DNA of 64,000 bases, from contig OZ024666.1 in assembly GCA_964016415.1 (NCBI GenBank), positions 124,001 to 188,000 of the forward strand, written 5' to 3'. This document shows, one piece after another, positions 49,626 through 58,748 of this stretch (position 1 is the stretch's first letter; every line of letters begins with the position of its first letter). Source of the stretch: Erwinia sp. (GTDB lineage Bacteria; Pseudomonadota; Gammaproteobacteria; Enterobacterales; Enterobacteriaceae). The position numbers and the translations under genes were made by a program. Below the pieces are notes generated by a model, which was not told the DNA's origin, made no database searches, and saw only the letters and a program-made list of their open reading frames with translations.

Positions 49626-51668
49626 TCAGGCTCCCGCTGCACTCAGTTGACGTTCCGCGGCCAGTTCCCGCCAGCGATGACAACTGACCACGTGACGTTC
49701 TCCAGCGAGTTCTGTTGTCGGAAGCGCGGTTTCACAACGAGACTGCACGTGAGGACAACGGGCAGCAAAAGCACAGCCTGGTGGCAAAGCAGAAAGATCA
49801 GGCGGAGAACCCGGTATACAATGCAGCTTGTCACCTTTTTTCAGCCCCTCACGAGGGCGACTACCCAGCAAAACCTGAGTGTAAGGATGGCGTGGCGCGT
49901 GCAAAATATCGTGCATTGATGCTTCTTCGACGATACGCCCGGCATACATGACGGCTACCCGATCAGCAATCTCGGCTGCCGCCCCGATATCATGGGTAAC
50001 GAAAATAATCGACAAACCCCGCTGTTTTTGTTGTTCACGCAACAGAATCAATATCTGTATCTGCACTGTGGCATCGAGTGCCGTCGTGGGTTCATCGGCC
50101 AACAGCAGCTGCGGGTTGCAGGATAACGCCAGGGCAATCATCGCACGTTGCCGCATGCCACCCGACATTTCATGAGGATAGGCATTCAGTCGTCGCTCCG
50201 GGCTGGGCAGTTTCACCTGACGTAATGCCTCCAAAGCACGCATGTTAGCCGCCTGACGCGAAATCCCCTCGTGACGACAGATGCCCTCAGAAATTTGCCG
50301 TCCGACGGTATAGATCGGATCGAATGCCAGTAAGGGTTCCTGGAATACCATGGCACAATAAGCGCCCCGATAACGCTGTAGCTCATCCGCAGGCAGCGTC
50401 AGTATCTCTTTCTCTCCTACTCTGATCGTTCCCGACAATTCGCTACTTTTCGGCGGATGCAGACGCATCAATGCCCTTAGCGTAACGCTTTTTCCTGATC
50501 CTGATTCACCGATCAGCGCCATCACTTCACCTTTACGCACATCAAAGGAGACACCATTTACCGCATTGACCCGCTGGCCATCACGGTGAAACGTCACATG
50601 GAGATCGCGTAGATGAACAAATGGCTCGGCTTCTGTGCGAGACTCTGACATACGTGGCAGCTGATGCCAGGCAGAACCGGGCTGCATCATCAGACAGGCA
50701 GTTTGATGATTTTCACCCACGGTTTCCAGACGAGGTTTAATCTGTGTACAAACGGTTTTCGCGTGCGGACAGCGGGTATGGAAACGACAACCCTGCGGTG
50801 GCGAAATAGGACTCGGGGGGTCCCACTGTAGTGGTGATAATAGCGTACGATTATCAGGATCCATTGAGGGCATTGAACTGAGTAACGCCTGTGTATAGGG
50901 ATGGGCAGAGGCATTAAACAATGCCTCTGTTGGGCCTATTTCGACAATCTCACCTAAATACATCACCAGGATACGGTCAGATAACCAGCGCACCACATGC
51001 AAATCATGGCTGATGAACAGGTAGGTCAGATTCAGATTTCGTTTCAACTCCTGTAACAGCTGAAGAACCTGTGCCTCAACCGATTTATCCAGCGCCGATA
51101 CTGCTTCATCAAGGATAACCAGACGCGGCTCCATCGCCAGCGCCCTGGCGATATTGACCCTTTGTCGCTGACCTCCGGAGAAGGCATGAGGATAGCGGTG
51201 AGCAAACCGCCCTGGCTCCAGTCCAACGTTTGCCAGCAAAGTATGGGTCTGTTCCCGTGCCTGTTGAGATGTTACTCCATGCACTCGCTGACCGAACATA
51301 ATGCTCTCTTCAATGGTCAGACGGGGATTGAGTGAAGCATAACTGTCCTGAAAAACCATCTGAACCTGGCGACGGTAGGCTTTCATCGATAAGCGTGATG
51401 AACCTACTTCGACGCCATCAAAAATCAGCTCACCACTGTCTTGGCTGAGTAGTTGCATTAGCAAACGTGCGGTGGTGGACTTACCGCATCCTGATTCTCC
51501 CACCACACCAAGGGTTTCTCCTTTAAATACTGAGAAGCTGACATCATCGACGGCCTGTACAACTTCTTGTTTTTTCGCCCCCCCTGCGCGGAAATATTTC
51601 AGCAGGTGATTCACCATTAATAACGGTTGTGCCGGTCCACCCAAATCGATATTGGTAAAAGGTCGCAT
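49626..51668 (-). CDS. Fused double ATPase of a peptide-type ABC importer (DppF-DppD order)
   Basis: A 680-residue protein with two complete ATPase modules. The first (1-330) is DppF-like: Walker A GESGCGKST at 57-65, FSGGQRQRVNIARALAM, VILDEAVSALDKS, and an oligopeptide-ATPase C-terminal motif (CRFHTRCPHAKTVC). The second (from Met340, MSESRTEAEPFVHLRDLHV) is DppD-like: GESGSGKSVT near 385, MSGGMRQRAMIALALSC, LLADEPTTALD, and CAFAARCPHVQSRC. In fused enteric proteins such as GsiA the order is the reverse (D-like first). Both modules keep their Walker motifs and C-terminal Cys clusters, which may bind Fe-S. The junction looks like two cistrons joined by loss of a stop. 3 bp from the DppC-like gene. 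Confidence 0.9.
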   Translation of the reverse strand: MRPFTNIDLGGPAQPLLMVNHLLKYFRAGGAKKQEVVQAVDDVSFSVFKGETLGVVGESGCGKSTTARLLMQLLSQDSGELIFDGVEVGSSRLSMKAYRRQVQMVFQDSYASLNPRLTIEESIMFGQRVHGVTSQQAREQTHTLLANVGLEPGRFAHRYPHAFSGGQRQRVNIARALAMEPRLVILDEAVSALDKSVEAQVLQLLQELKRNLNLTYLFISHDLHVVRWLSDRILVMYLGEIVEIGPTEALFNASAHPYTQALLSSMPSMDPDNRTLLSPLQWDPPSPISPPQGCRFHTRCPHAKTVCTQIKPRLETVGENHQTACLMMQPGSAWHQLPRMSESRTEAEPFVHLRDLHVTFHRDGQRVNAVNGVSFDVRKGEVMALIGESGSGKSVTLRALMRLHPPKSSELSGTIRVGEKEILTLPADELQRYRGAYCAMVFQEPLLAFDPIYTVGRQISEGICRHEGISRQAANMRALEALRQVKLPSPERRLNAYPHEMSGGMRQRAMIALALSCNPQLLLADEPTTALDATVQIQILILLREQQKQRGLSIIFVTHDIGAAAEIADRVAVMYAGRIVEEASMHDILHAPRHPYTQVLLGSRPREGLKKGDKLHCIPGSPPDLSALPPGCAFAARCPHVQSRCETALPTTELAGERHVVSCHRWRELAAERQLSAAGA

Positions 51669-51671
51669 CTT

Positions 51672-52562
51672 TTACTCTTTAATCGCCATTGCGGCGCGTA
51701 AACGATCGGCAAGAATATTGAATGACATGGAGGTGATAAAAATCATAAAACCGGGTAATGCGGCAACCCAGGGCTGGGTATATATCGCCGTACGCAGTGT
51801 GTTGAGCATCAACCCCCATTCAGGTTCTGGCGGCCGCACACCGAGCCCGAGGAACGAGAGTCCGGATGCGAGGATCATACAGACTGAAATAAGTCCGGTA
51901 GAAAAAACGAAAACCGGTCCCAGCACATTACCCAATACCTGAACCCTCAGGATCGTGAACGTTCCGGCGCCGGTCGCTCTGGCTGCATCGATATAATCCA
52001 TATGGCGAATCTGTGATGTCACACTCTCGGCAATGCGTGTGACCTGGGGGATAAAGACCAGTGTCAGCGATAATAAGGCATTACCGATACCCGCCCCGAG
52101 GGCACCGGAAAGTGCTATCGCCAGCAAAACAGAAGGGAAAGCATAAAATATATCTACCGTCCGCATAATTACCGTGTTGATGGTACCGCCACAATAACCG
52201 GCAATGATTCCGATGGCACCGCCGATCAAAAAAGCGAAAAAGACCGGTACAATGCCCATAAACAGCGATAAGCGAGCACCAAGAATCAGTCTCGACAACA
52301 TATCGCGCCCTAATTCATCCGACCCGAGAGGGAATCCATCAGTACCGATGGGTTTCAGGCGTAAAAACATTGATGTCTGGAAAGGATCTTTGACAATGAT
52401 CCAGGGGCCAAATAGTGCCATCACAAGCAGCAGTAAAATAATCGTTCCGACCACCACCCCTCCGGGATCACGCAGAAATCGGGGTAACACACCTGACCAG
52501 TAGCCCTGAAGGGAGGTTGTTTGCTGTGGCAGAGAAGTACTTTTGGTGCAGGTGGTTTCCAT
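51672..52562 (-). CDS. Peptide-type ABC importer permease (DppC-like)
   Basis: Membrane subunit of 296 residues with the OppC N-terminal helix (GGVVVGTIILLLLVMALFGPWII) and five further helices; docking loop YIDAARATGAGTFTILRVQVLGNVLGP near residue 180. GSDELGRDMLSRLI is a family signature. Starts 5 bp after the DppB-like gene. Confidence 0.93.
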   Translation of the reverse strand: METTCTKSTSLPQQTTSLQGYWSGVLPRFLRDPGGVVVGTIILLLLVMALFGPWIIVKDPFQTSMFLRLKPIGTDGFPLGSDELGRDMLSRLILGARLSLFMGIVPVFFAFLIGGAIGIIAGYCGGTINTVIMRTVDIFYAFPSVLLAIALSGALGAGIGNALLSLTLVFIPQVTRIAESVTSQIRHMDYIDAARATGAGTFTILRVQVLGNVLGPVFVFSTGLISVCMILASGLSFLGLGVRPPEPEWGLMLNTLRTAIYTQPWVAALPGFMIFITSMSFNILADRLRAAMAIKE

Positions 52563-52567
52563 TGTGC

Positions 52568-53521
52568 TCAGCCTCTTTTAATCCGTGGGTCGAGTATCGT
52601 CTGTAACATATCCACCAGTAAGTTCAGCAGGACAAAAAACAGTGCCAGCACCCAGATGGTGCCCTGCAAAAGAGGCAGATCACGCTGAAAAATAGCAGTA
52701 TTGAGCAACAACCCGGTGCCAGGCCACGAAAAAACGGTTTCAACCAGAATAGAACCGCCCATCAGATAACCCACCTGAAGCCCCATCACAGCCAGAGCCG
52801 TGGGGGCCGCATTTTTCACTACATGGAAAAAGATTGCTGCCTCATTGAGTCCTCTGGCTCGCAGCCCGACAATAAACTCCTGGCTGAGGATCTCAGCCAC
52901 TTGCGAGCGAACTGTGCGGGCGATAATACCAGTAGGAATGACCGAGAGAGTCACCGCAGGCAGCACCATAAACTGCACATATTCCCAGGTCCATTGCCAG
53001 CCACCCTCACCGATGGGCCCGCCTCCGGTTGCGGGTAACAGAGAGAGTCGCACGCTGAAAACAATGACCAGGAGCATCCCGAGCCAGTAATGAGGCACAC
53101 TGACACCAAACACGGAGATAACAGAAGCGATACGCTCAACCATGCTGTTACGAAAATAACCGGCGACAAACCCAAATAAGCTGCCGAGAACGAAACCAAT
53201 CAATGTCGCCAGTAATGCCAGACGCAATGAGTAAGTCACCGCCGTCAGTACCTCACTGATAACCGGACGTCCGGTAGAGACAGACAAGCCAAGATCCCCC
53301 TGCAAGGCGCGCCAGAACCAATGCAGAAACTGCACAGGCAATGGCTTATCGAAACCATAAGCCTGTAATAGTGTCTGTCTGAGTGCTTCAGAAGCATCAG
53401 GCGGCATAACCGAAACTAATGGATCCCCCGGCGCAATCTGCACCAGCATAAAACAAAACAGCGCAACCCCCAGCAAGGTAGGGATAGCCAGTAACATACG
53501 GTATAACAGCATATTGACCAT
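52568..53521 (-). CDS. Peptide-type ABC importer permease (DppB-like)
   Basis: Membrane subunit of 317 residues opening MVNMLLYRMLLAIPTLLGVALFCFMLVQIAPGDP (quoted in part) and with the docking loop EFIVGLRARGLNEAAIFFHVVKNA near residue 210; the end VDMLQTILDPRIKRG is typical for the family. GAGG lies nine bases before the ATG. Follows the binding-protein gene by 20 bp. Confidence 0.93.
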   Translation of the reverse strand: MVNMLLYRMLLAIPTLLGVALFCFMLVQIAPGDPLVSVMPPDASEALRQTLLQAYGFDKPLPVQFLHWFWRALQGDLGLSVSTGRPVISEVLTAVTYSLRLALLATLIGFVLGSLFGFVAGYFRNSMVERIASVISVFGVSVPHYWLGMLLVIVFSVRLSLLPATGGGPIGEGGWQWTWEYVQFMVLPAVTLSVIPTGIIARTVRSQVAEILSQEFIVGLRARGLNEAAIFFHVVKNAAPTALAVMGLQVGYLMGGSILVETVFSWPGTGLLLNTAIFQRDLPLLQGTIWVLALFFVLLNLLVDMLQTILDPRIKRG

Positions 53522-53541
53522 CTGGTGTTACCTCTCTGTCA

Positions 53542-55209
53542 TCACTCTTTTTTGCTGACCAGTGCCAGGTCAATAAACCAGCTTTGTGATTGCACGACGC
53601 CGCTGACGGCAGGAGAGATAGCTCTTGGGCCAACATCATGAGCGACAAAAAGAAACGGTACCTGATCCACCATAGCTGTGTGTAAATCAGCCGCAGCTTT
53701 ATCCATTTCAGCTGGTGAGAATGCATGTTTGACGGCTCGCGCCAGAGCCTCTGTTTCAGGTGTTGAGAAATATCCCCAGTTAGTCGCGACCGGAGGGAAC
53801 GCTTTCTCAGTGGAGAAACGGATCATACCAAAATAGGGATCATTACCTGCCGCGCTAACGTTAATGGCATCGACACCTTTGGCTGAAGGATCTTTGGCAC
53901 CCAGCCGCCACTGGTTATACAAGGTATTCCACTCTGTCACTTTAATGTCGACGTTAAAGAAACAACTTTTCAGGCTCTGCTGAATATATTCATTCATGGG
54001 TAACGGTTGCATCTGACCGGAACCAGACGCGGACGTGGCAACAGTAACATGCAAAGGTTTACTGGCGCTGAACCCCGCTTCCGTCATTAGCTTGCGGGCA
54101 GTGTCAGGATCATAACTGATCTTAAACGTCGGATTACCATGCCACGGGTTGCCGGGCTCGTAGACACCCGTGGCCTCGGTCATGTAACCACCGAGGTAGC
54201 TTTTCAGCTTTGAACGATTCAGGCACAAATTTGCTGCCTTACGGACACGGATATCCCGCCACGGTGATCCTTCAACAAACGAAAACTGCCAGGGCCAGAG
54301 ATGAGGCTGGGTATTGGCGTATATTTTGAAACCTTGCGCTTTGATTTGATCAACCGCATCAGAGGCGGGTGCTTCTATCCAGTCAACCTGTTTAGAAAAC
54401 AGCGCCGCAGTACGTGCATTCGCCTCAGGAAGCGGAATTAACACCACTCTGTCGACGCGAGGCACCCGCTGTTTATTCCAGTAATCGGGATTCTTCACCA
54501 GAATCAGTTGCTGACGGGGAACCAGTTTTTCCATTTTGAACGGGCCGCTGCCTACCGCCTGGGCGGCAAACTCACTCCACGCCTGTTTGCTGCGCGCCGC
54601 GACATCCCCTGCGGCTGATGGCACTGCATCAAACAGTTTTTGCCAGGCAGTCGGTGAAACAATAAACAAGTTCGTTACGTTATACGGCAGTAACGCATCG
54701 GGTTCCGATGTGGTCAACACGACGGTGTTATCATCCAGTTTCGCCGCCCCGGAGAGCGTCGGCATACGCGACAAGGTGTTGCCAATCTGACCAGGAGCAT
54801 ATTGTGGTGCCCCCTTATTCAGCACTTTATCCACATTCCAGACAATCGCGTCAGCATTCACTGGCGTACCATCATGAAATTTTACGCCCGGACGCAGGGT
54901 AAATATCCAGCGAGTCTGGTCATGCGGATCAATATGCCATTCAGTTGCCAGTCCTGGCGTAATGCCGCTGGGCTTCTCACCCTGGGAGAGATCCCACTCC
55001 ACCAGTGCGTCATATAGAGGAATGCCACTGAATCTATTTCCCTCAAACCCCTGGTCAGGTTGACCCAGCGTCAGAGGAATATCTGCTGCCGTCATGGCTA
55101 TACGCAGGGTGGATGCCGTGACAGGCTGAGTGAGCATGCACATGAGACCGGCAGAGGCAATGGCAGTGATAGTGCGGCGACGAAGGTGGTGAGTAATTTT
55201 TGTCATCAT
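53542..55209 (-). CDS. Peptide-type ABC importer, periplasmic binding protein
   Basis: SBP family 5 protein (DppA/OppA/NikA type), 555 residues, which is longer than most DppA. Signal peptide in residues 1-32 (ITAIASAGLMCMLTQPVTAS). Family segments: PLYDALVEWD, ITPGLATEWHIDPHDQTRWIFTLRPGVKFHDGTPVNADAIVWN (quoted in part), VGSGPFKMEKLVPRQQLILVKNPDYW, and RKAANLCLNRSKLKSYLGGY. Ligand not deducible; its linkage to an N-carbamoyl-amino-acid hydrolase suggests ureido or modified peptide compounds. First gene of a leftward operon. Confidence 0.92.
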   Translation of the reverse strand: MMTKITHHLRRRTITAIASAGLMCMLTQPVTASTLRIAMTAADIPLTLGQPDQGFEGNRFSGIPLYDALVEWDLSQGEKPSGITPGLATEWHIDPHDQTRWIFTLRPGVKFHDGTPVNADAIVWNVDKVLNKGAPQYAPGQIGNTLSRMPTLSGAAKLDDNTVVLTTSEPDALLPYNVTNLFIVSPTAWQKLFDAVPSAAGDVAARSKQAWSEFAAQAVGSGPFKMEKLVPRQQLILVKNPDYWNKQRVPRVDRVVLIPLPEANARTAALFSKQVDWIEAPASDAVDQIKAQGFKIYANTQPHLWPWQFSFVEGSPWRDIRVRKAANLCLNRSKLKSYLGGYMTEATGVYEPGNPWHGNPTFKISYDPDTARKLMTEAGFSASKPLHVTVATSASGSGQMQPLPMNEYIQQSLKSCFFNVDIKVTEWNTLYNQWRLGAKDPSAKGVDAINVSAAGNDPYFGMIRFSTEKAFPPVATNWGYFSTPETEALARAVKHAFSPAEMDKAAADLHTAMVDQVPFLFVAHDVGPRAISPAVSGVVQSQSWFIDLALVSKKE

Positions 55210-55348
55210 AATATCCCTGTTAAAAGGAGTGTTTTTCTCTTAACAAGCAATATACGTACCACTGTTCTGCTTATTCACTATTACATTATTTAAGATAAAA
55301 AAGAGGAAGAACTTATATCAACGGTGCCAACACTAAAATGTCAACAAC

Positions 55349-55369
55349 AGCTAACTCACGGAGTTAGCT
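55349..55369. promoter_or_regulatory. Inverted repeat AGCTAACTC-ACG-GAGTTAGCT
   Basis: Perfect 9-bp arms, 3-bp centre, 140 bp upstream of the peptide-importer operon. Size and spacing suit an operator for a dimeric regulator or a 5' UTR hairpin. A short frame (MKKKQISDTTQ) follows rightward and is probably chance. Confidence 0.4.
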
Positions 55370-55721
55370 ATGAAGAAAAAACAAATCAGTGACACTACCC
55401 AATAGCTTAGGACAGAAAAAAAATATAAATTAATTTTATGATTATTATGAGAGTCATAATAAAATTACATTAAAAACAAATTTAATATATAACAATATCA
55501 ATAGTATATGCTTTTTATCAAGGACAGGCACCATGAAAAACAAAAAAGCAGAAGTTTAATTAATAAAAATAATTGAAAAATCAAAAACCTCTGCACTTCG
55601 GGATGCCTGATATTTATCTGGATTAGCTTCGCCACGATAATGTATCGGTAAAACTTATAATGATGCACCATGAAGAAAAAGAGGGGGGAATAAATGCACC
55701 AGAAAAAAGATTTCACTCCCG

Positions 55722-55743
55722 AATGAGACAATCCTGTCTCATT
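55722..55743. repeat. Inverted repeat AATGAGACA-ATCC-TGTCTCATT
   Basis: Perfect 9-bp arms around four bases, in the AT-rich stretch. No U-run on either side. Could be an operator or the end of a small RNA; role unknown. Confidence 0.4.
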
Positions 55744-56684
55744 ATCCCACCAGCACATTGTTGCTACATCCAACGAATTATTGAAATGAAGATTAATGCT
55801 TCTGTGATTATTTACTTATCAACCATTATCTCGCGGGGAAAAATCACTAAATAATGCTCAGATACAGCGCAAGATGGGTAAAAAAGATAACAAAAAAAAA
55901 TTTTAATTGACAAATTAAAAACGATGAAATCTTTTTACTGGATATATTTGAATAAGAAAATCCTGAATTTGACAGAAAAAAATAATCTGTCAGTGATACA
56001 AAACTAACTCATTCACCTCTCCAGCCTGGCCGCCCGAAACTCCTGACCAATTCCAACCTAAGACAAATCAGCAGAGATCACCACAGTAGATGAGCACATA
56101 AAAAAAGCCAGGATTAACAAAAAAAAACACTTAACAAATAAAATAAAAATAGAAAAGATATTGATTAACAAGGAAAATAAAAAAACCAATGCGACAATTG
56201 GGATTAAACTGAACATATCATAAGGAACAATTTTGATAATTTGCAATAACAGAAATTTATTTTTTGTTAATTTTTGCATCTTATTGATTTAAAGAAAATA
56301 AAATAACATCTGTTTTTTTACATAAGTTAATTTTTATCGAGAAAAAATTAATTAGATCAAATTTTAGCCATTTATGAGAGTGCAAATATACGACATTAAA
56401 ACACTACATAAATAGAATGTGTAGAACTAAAAACCTAAAGATTACAAAAAAACACACTCAGTGGATTTTAATTCTAATGATACAAAATGGTCCCAATTGA
56501 CTCTCTTGATGACCAAATAGTTAACAATCGGTGGTCGTTCTGTCCGGCAGGTTTATGGAATGCATGGATGGCAGTGCGATGATAAAAACCGGTTAGCAAA
56601 ATCTTAAATTTTAAAGGAATAACATTATGAAAATGAAAAGCCTCGCTTTTATCGTTCTGTCCACTGTTTCTCTCACTTCTGTAT

Positions 56685-56722
56685 GGGGTCAGTTTGGATA
56701 TCGAAAATTATTGTACGTTAAG
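56685..56722 (+). repeat. Left terminal inverted repeat of the Tn3-family element
   Basis: 38 bp, starts GGGGTCAG and ends GTACGTTAAG; exact reverse complement of 61722-61759. Confidence 0.97.
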
Positions 56723-56793
56723 ACTACTTTTTGAACAGGTGCGGGGATGGGTTTTACGCTTTGAGCTGGCGAGGTCAGCGAGCCAACAGAAAC

Positions 56794-56816
56794 AGGGCTT
56801 CCATCAGGAAAGCCCT
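56794..56816 (-). terminator. Hairpin downstream of the passenger gene
   Basis: AGGGCTT/AAGCCCT stem with 9-nt loop just past the EEP gene stop; followed on the minus strand by a broken U-run (GTTTCTGTT). Probable terminator of the passenger. Confidence 0.5.
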
Positions 56817-56824
56817 ATGTCATT

Positions 56825-57726
56825 TTACTGTTCTGTGAGTTCAATCTCGGCAATAACCGGTAGATGATCACTGGCCGCCGACCAATTAAACTCTGGAGAA
56901 TTATGCGGAATTTCGAGCTTTTTCGTGTCCCATTTTTGCCCTTTGAAGGTAAAAATATGGTCGATATCAATCGCAGGATTGACCGCCGGCCAGCTGCGGG
57001 AGTCGATTCCTGGCTTCGAGACTTCATTAAAGAAATAACCTATCTCTTTTACCGGCAGCTCTTCGCGCGTGGAGTTGAAATCACCGGCAAGGATCTTAAT
57101 GGCAGAAGCAATATCCTTAAAATCAGAAGGCGCATCACCGATACTAAGATCCAACAGGTAACGAGCCTGTTCGGTACGAATTGTGGGGTCTTTTTGCCAG
57201 TCGAGATGTGTTACCATGATTATCGGTGCAGAATCAAACCCCGGAACCTCGACTTGCACCAGCAGGGCAACGCGCTGTTCGGCATTGCCCGATGGCAACT
57301 TAACCACCTGTGAATGCAAAATTTTATATTTTGACAGCAGTCCCAGACCATATTCACCGTCGTCAAAATCCAGCGCCTTACCAAACACGTAATGCATTTT
57401 ATTAGCATCGGCAATAGTCTTTAACTGATCAATTTTCTGACTACGCTGGGTTTTGTTATCCACTTCCGGTATCGCAATAATGTCAGCTTAATTTTTTTAA
57501 TCGCTGAATTAAGTGCCGTAAAATCAGTTATATTATCGGAGGCTTCGTTCTTACCGATATTATAAGTGGCTATTCGCAGTGTTGGCTTATGCTGGGTCTA
57601 GACTTTATCGGGCACACCGCCTTTTTGCACGGCAAGTATCTCATTACCTGCAAGTTTATCAGAAGCCTGTACGTGGGCTACCAGACATGCCAGTGCTGCT
57701 ATAGTCAGTGCAAAACGTCTTTTCAT
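56825..57726 (-). pseudogene. Secreted endonuclease/exonuclease/phosphatase (EEP) protein, decayed
   Basis: Passenger of the transposon. ATG at 57726; signal peptide MKRRFALTIAALACLVAHVQA (split here as MKRRFALTIA-ALACLVAHVQA). Codon 43 is TAG (57598-57600). The EEP fold starts at LRIATYNIGKNEAS, then a one-base deletion near 57489 (ATTAAG-CTGAC where ATTAAAGCTGAC would fit) shifts the frame; the remainder reads DNKTQRSQKIDQLKTIAD, VTHLDWQKDP (the conserved HLD pair), LAGDFNSTREELP (catalytic GDFN) and ends with AASDHLPVIAEIEL (catalytic SDH). Repaired length about 300 residues. Likely original activity: periplasmic or secreted nuclease or phosphodiesterase/phosphatase. Two independent lesions, while the active-site motifs remain, suggest fairly recent loss. 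Confidence 0.88.
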
Positions 57727-57867
57727 CAAGTTCTTAGTCCCTGTTTTAAACATATAGTAGTGATGGTATCAAGTGCAACCATTCAGTTTTGAGAGGCATT
57801 GCACAAACTTATAACGCAGCGAAAATTAAGTGGTGGGGATTTTAAGGAACTATCTTTGTGTTGCTTA

Positions 57868-57904
57868 GAGGGCAGTTTTTATATCAGAAATTATTGTCGT
57901 TAAG
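57868..57904 (+). repeat. Internal degenerate copy of the transposon left end
   Basis: GAGGGCAG...ATATCAGAAATTATTGT-CGTTAAG aligns with the 38-bp terminal repeat at about 31 of 38 positions with one gap, in the same orientation as the left end. It lies between the passenger gene and tnpR, so the passenger is bracketed by two left ends. It may be the original end of a shorter tnpR-tnpA transposon. Confidence 0.8.
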
Positions 57905-57933
57905 CCTGACTTTTGACCAGCTCCTCTCAGTAT

Positions 57934-58581
57934 CTATTCGACTTCTGTCTGTATCTTCCGGTACAGTGCCTGAATTCGACATATCTGGGAGGGACTGTAT
58001 CCTGTCGCATCAGCTGTTTCCCTTATACTCAGCTTTTTTATCTGGCGGTAATACAGCACTTTCTGGTACCGTTCCTGGTCCGCCTGTTTTCCCCTGTATT
58101 TACCCAGCGTATGAGCCCGTTCAATTCCTTGTTTTTGCCGCTGGCGGCGACTCAGCCAGTCCTTATGTGACATTGCGGCCATCAGATCGATAAGCATGTT
58201 ATTGATGGCGGTTATCACGGCGCGGGTGATCGGGTCAGCCTGCGAAGGCTCTTTATCTGACAGCGCCTGCCAGGATGTGGGTACATCAAGGCTGACAATA
58301 CGCAGCTCGTGTTGTTCAATTTGCTTCTTCAGCGTCATCCAGTCACTGTTACTGAGACGGGTCAGGCGGTCTATCTGCTCAACCAGTAAAATATCATTGC
58401 GGTGACTGTCCATAAGCAGGCGTCCCAGTTCCGGGCGGTCAAGTTTTGTACCACTGATATTTTCCCGGTAGTAGCTGGCGATTTTATGCCCTCGTTCCTG
58501 AATGAACCGCTCAAGCATCTCTTTTGCCCTATCGGCAAACTGATCTTCCGTCGATGCCCTCAAATAAGCTCTGATGAACAT
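57934..58581 (-). CDS. tnpR: Transposon resolvase (serine recombinase)
   Basis: 215-residue serine recombinase that resolves transposon cointegrates. Catalytic Ser in AYLRASTEDQ (near residue 10), Arg residues in LDRPELGRLL and EQIDRLTRLSNSDW, and a C-terminal helix-turn-helix (LSIRETADATGYSPSQICRI). The N-terminal and HTH parts are intact. Divergent from tnpA across the res region. Confidence 0.92.
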   Translation of the reverse strand: MFIRAYLRASTEDQFADRAKEMLERFIQERGHKIASYYRENISGTKLDRPELGRLLMDSHRNDILLVEQIDRLTRLSNSDWMTLKKQIEQHELRIVSLDVPTSWQALSDKEPSQADPITRAVITAINNMLIDLMAAMSHKDWLSRRQRQKQGIERAHTLGKYRGKQADQERYQKVLYYRQIKKLSIRETADATGYSPSQICRIQALYRKIQTEVE

Positions 58582-58594
58582 TTTTTCATCCTGT

Positions 58595-58700
58595 TATCGC
58601 ATTTAGGTTATTGCATTTAATCTATCGCATATAGGTTATATCATTTATTGTGTGCAGTCACGTTTTGGTTATGGCGTCAGGGTGTACCTTTATGCGATAA
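58595..58700. promoter_or_regulatory. res-like repeats between tnpR and tnpA
   Basis: TATCGCATTTAGGTTAT (58595-58611) and TATCGCATATAGGTTAT (58623-58639) are near-identical direct repeats 28 bp apart, and the inverse half TATGCGATAA occurs at 58691-58700. Spacing and place fit TnpR binding sites and the divergent tnpR/tnpA promoters. The exact subsites cannot be fixed by eye. Confidence 0.65.
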
Positions 58701-58748
58701 GTATTTTTGTCAAAAATACCGCACCGAATAATTTATGAGGGAAACTAT

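Larger units (their letters stand above)
55210..56626. other. 1.4-kb AT-rich gene-free region upstream of the right fimA
   Basis: Very AT-rich, with long A and T runs. Three short hydrophobic or low-complexity frames exist (e.g. 56058-56279 leftward, opening MQKLTKNKFLLLQIIKIVPYD with two hydrophobic stretches; 55498-55773 leftward; 55660-55854 rightward), but none has a convincing ribosome site or family match. It must carry the leftward importer promoter and the rightward fimA promoter. Two perfect inverted repeats stand out and are listed separately. No invertase gene or fimS-like paired repeat was recognised. The composition suggests H-NS-bound, horizontally acquired DNA. Confidence 0.5.

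Noticed and set aside
56058-56279. Hydrophobic 73-codon leftward frame resembling a small membrane protein
   Set aside because: AT-rich DNA read on this strand easily gives Phe/Leu/Ile-rich frames; no start signal or family match.
55210-56626. fimS-type invertible promoter element
   Set aside because: No fimB/fimE-like recombinase gene and no matching pair of inverted short repeats flanking a promoter could be recognised.
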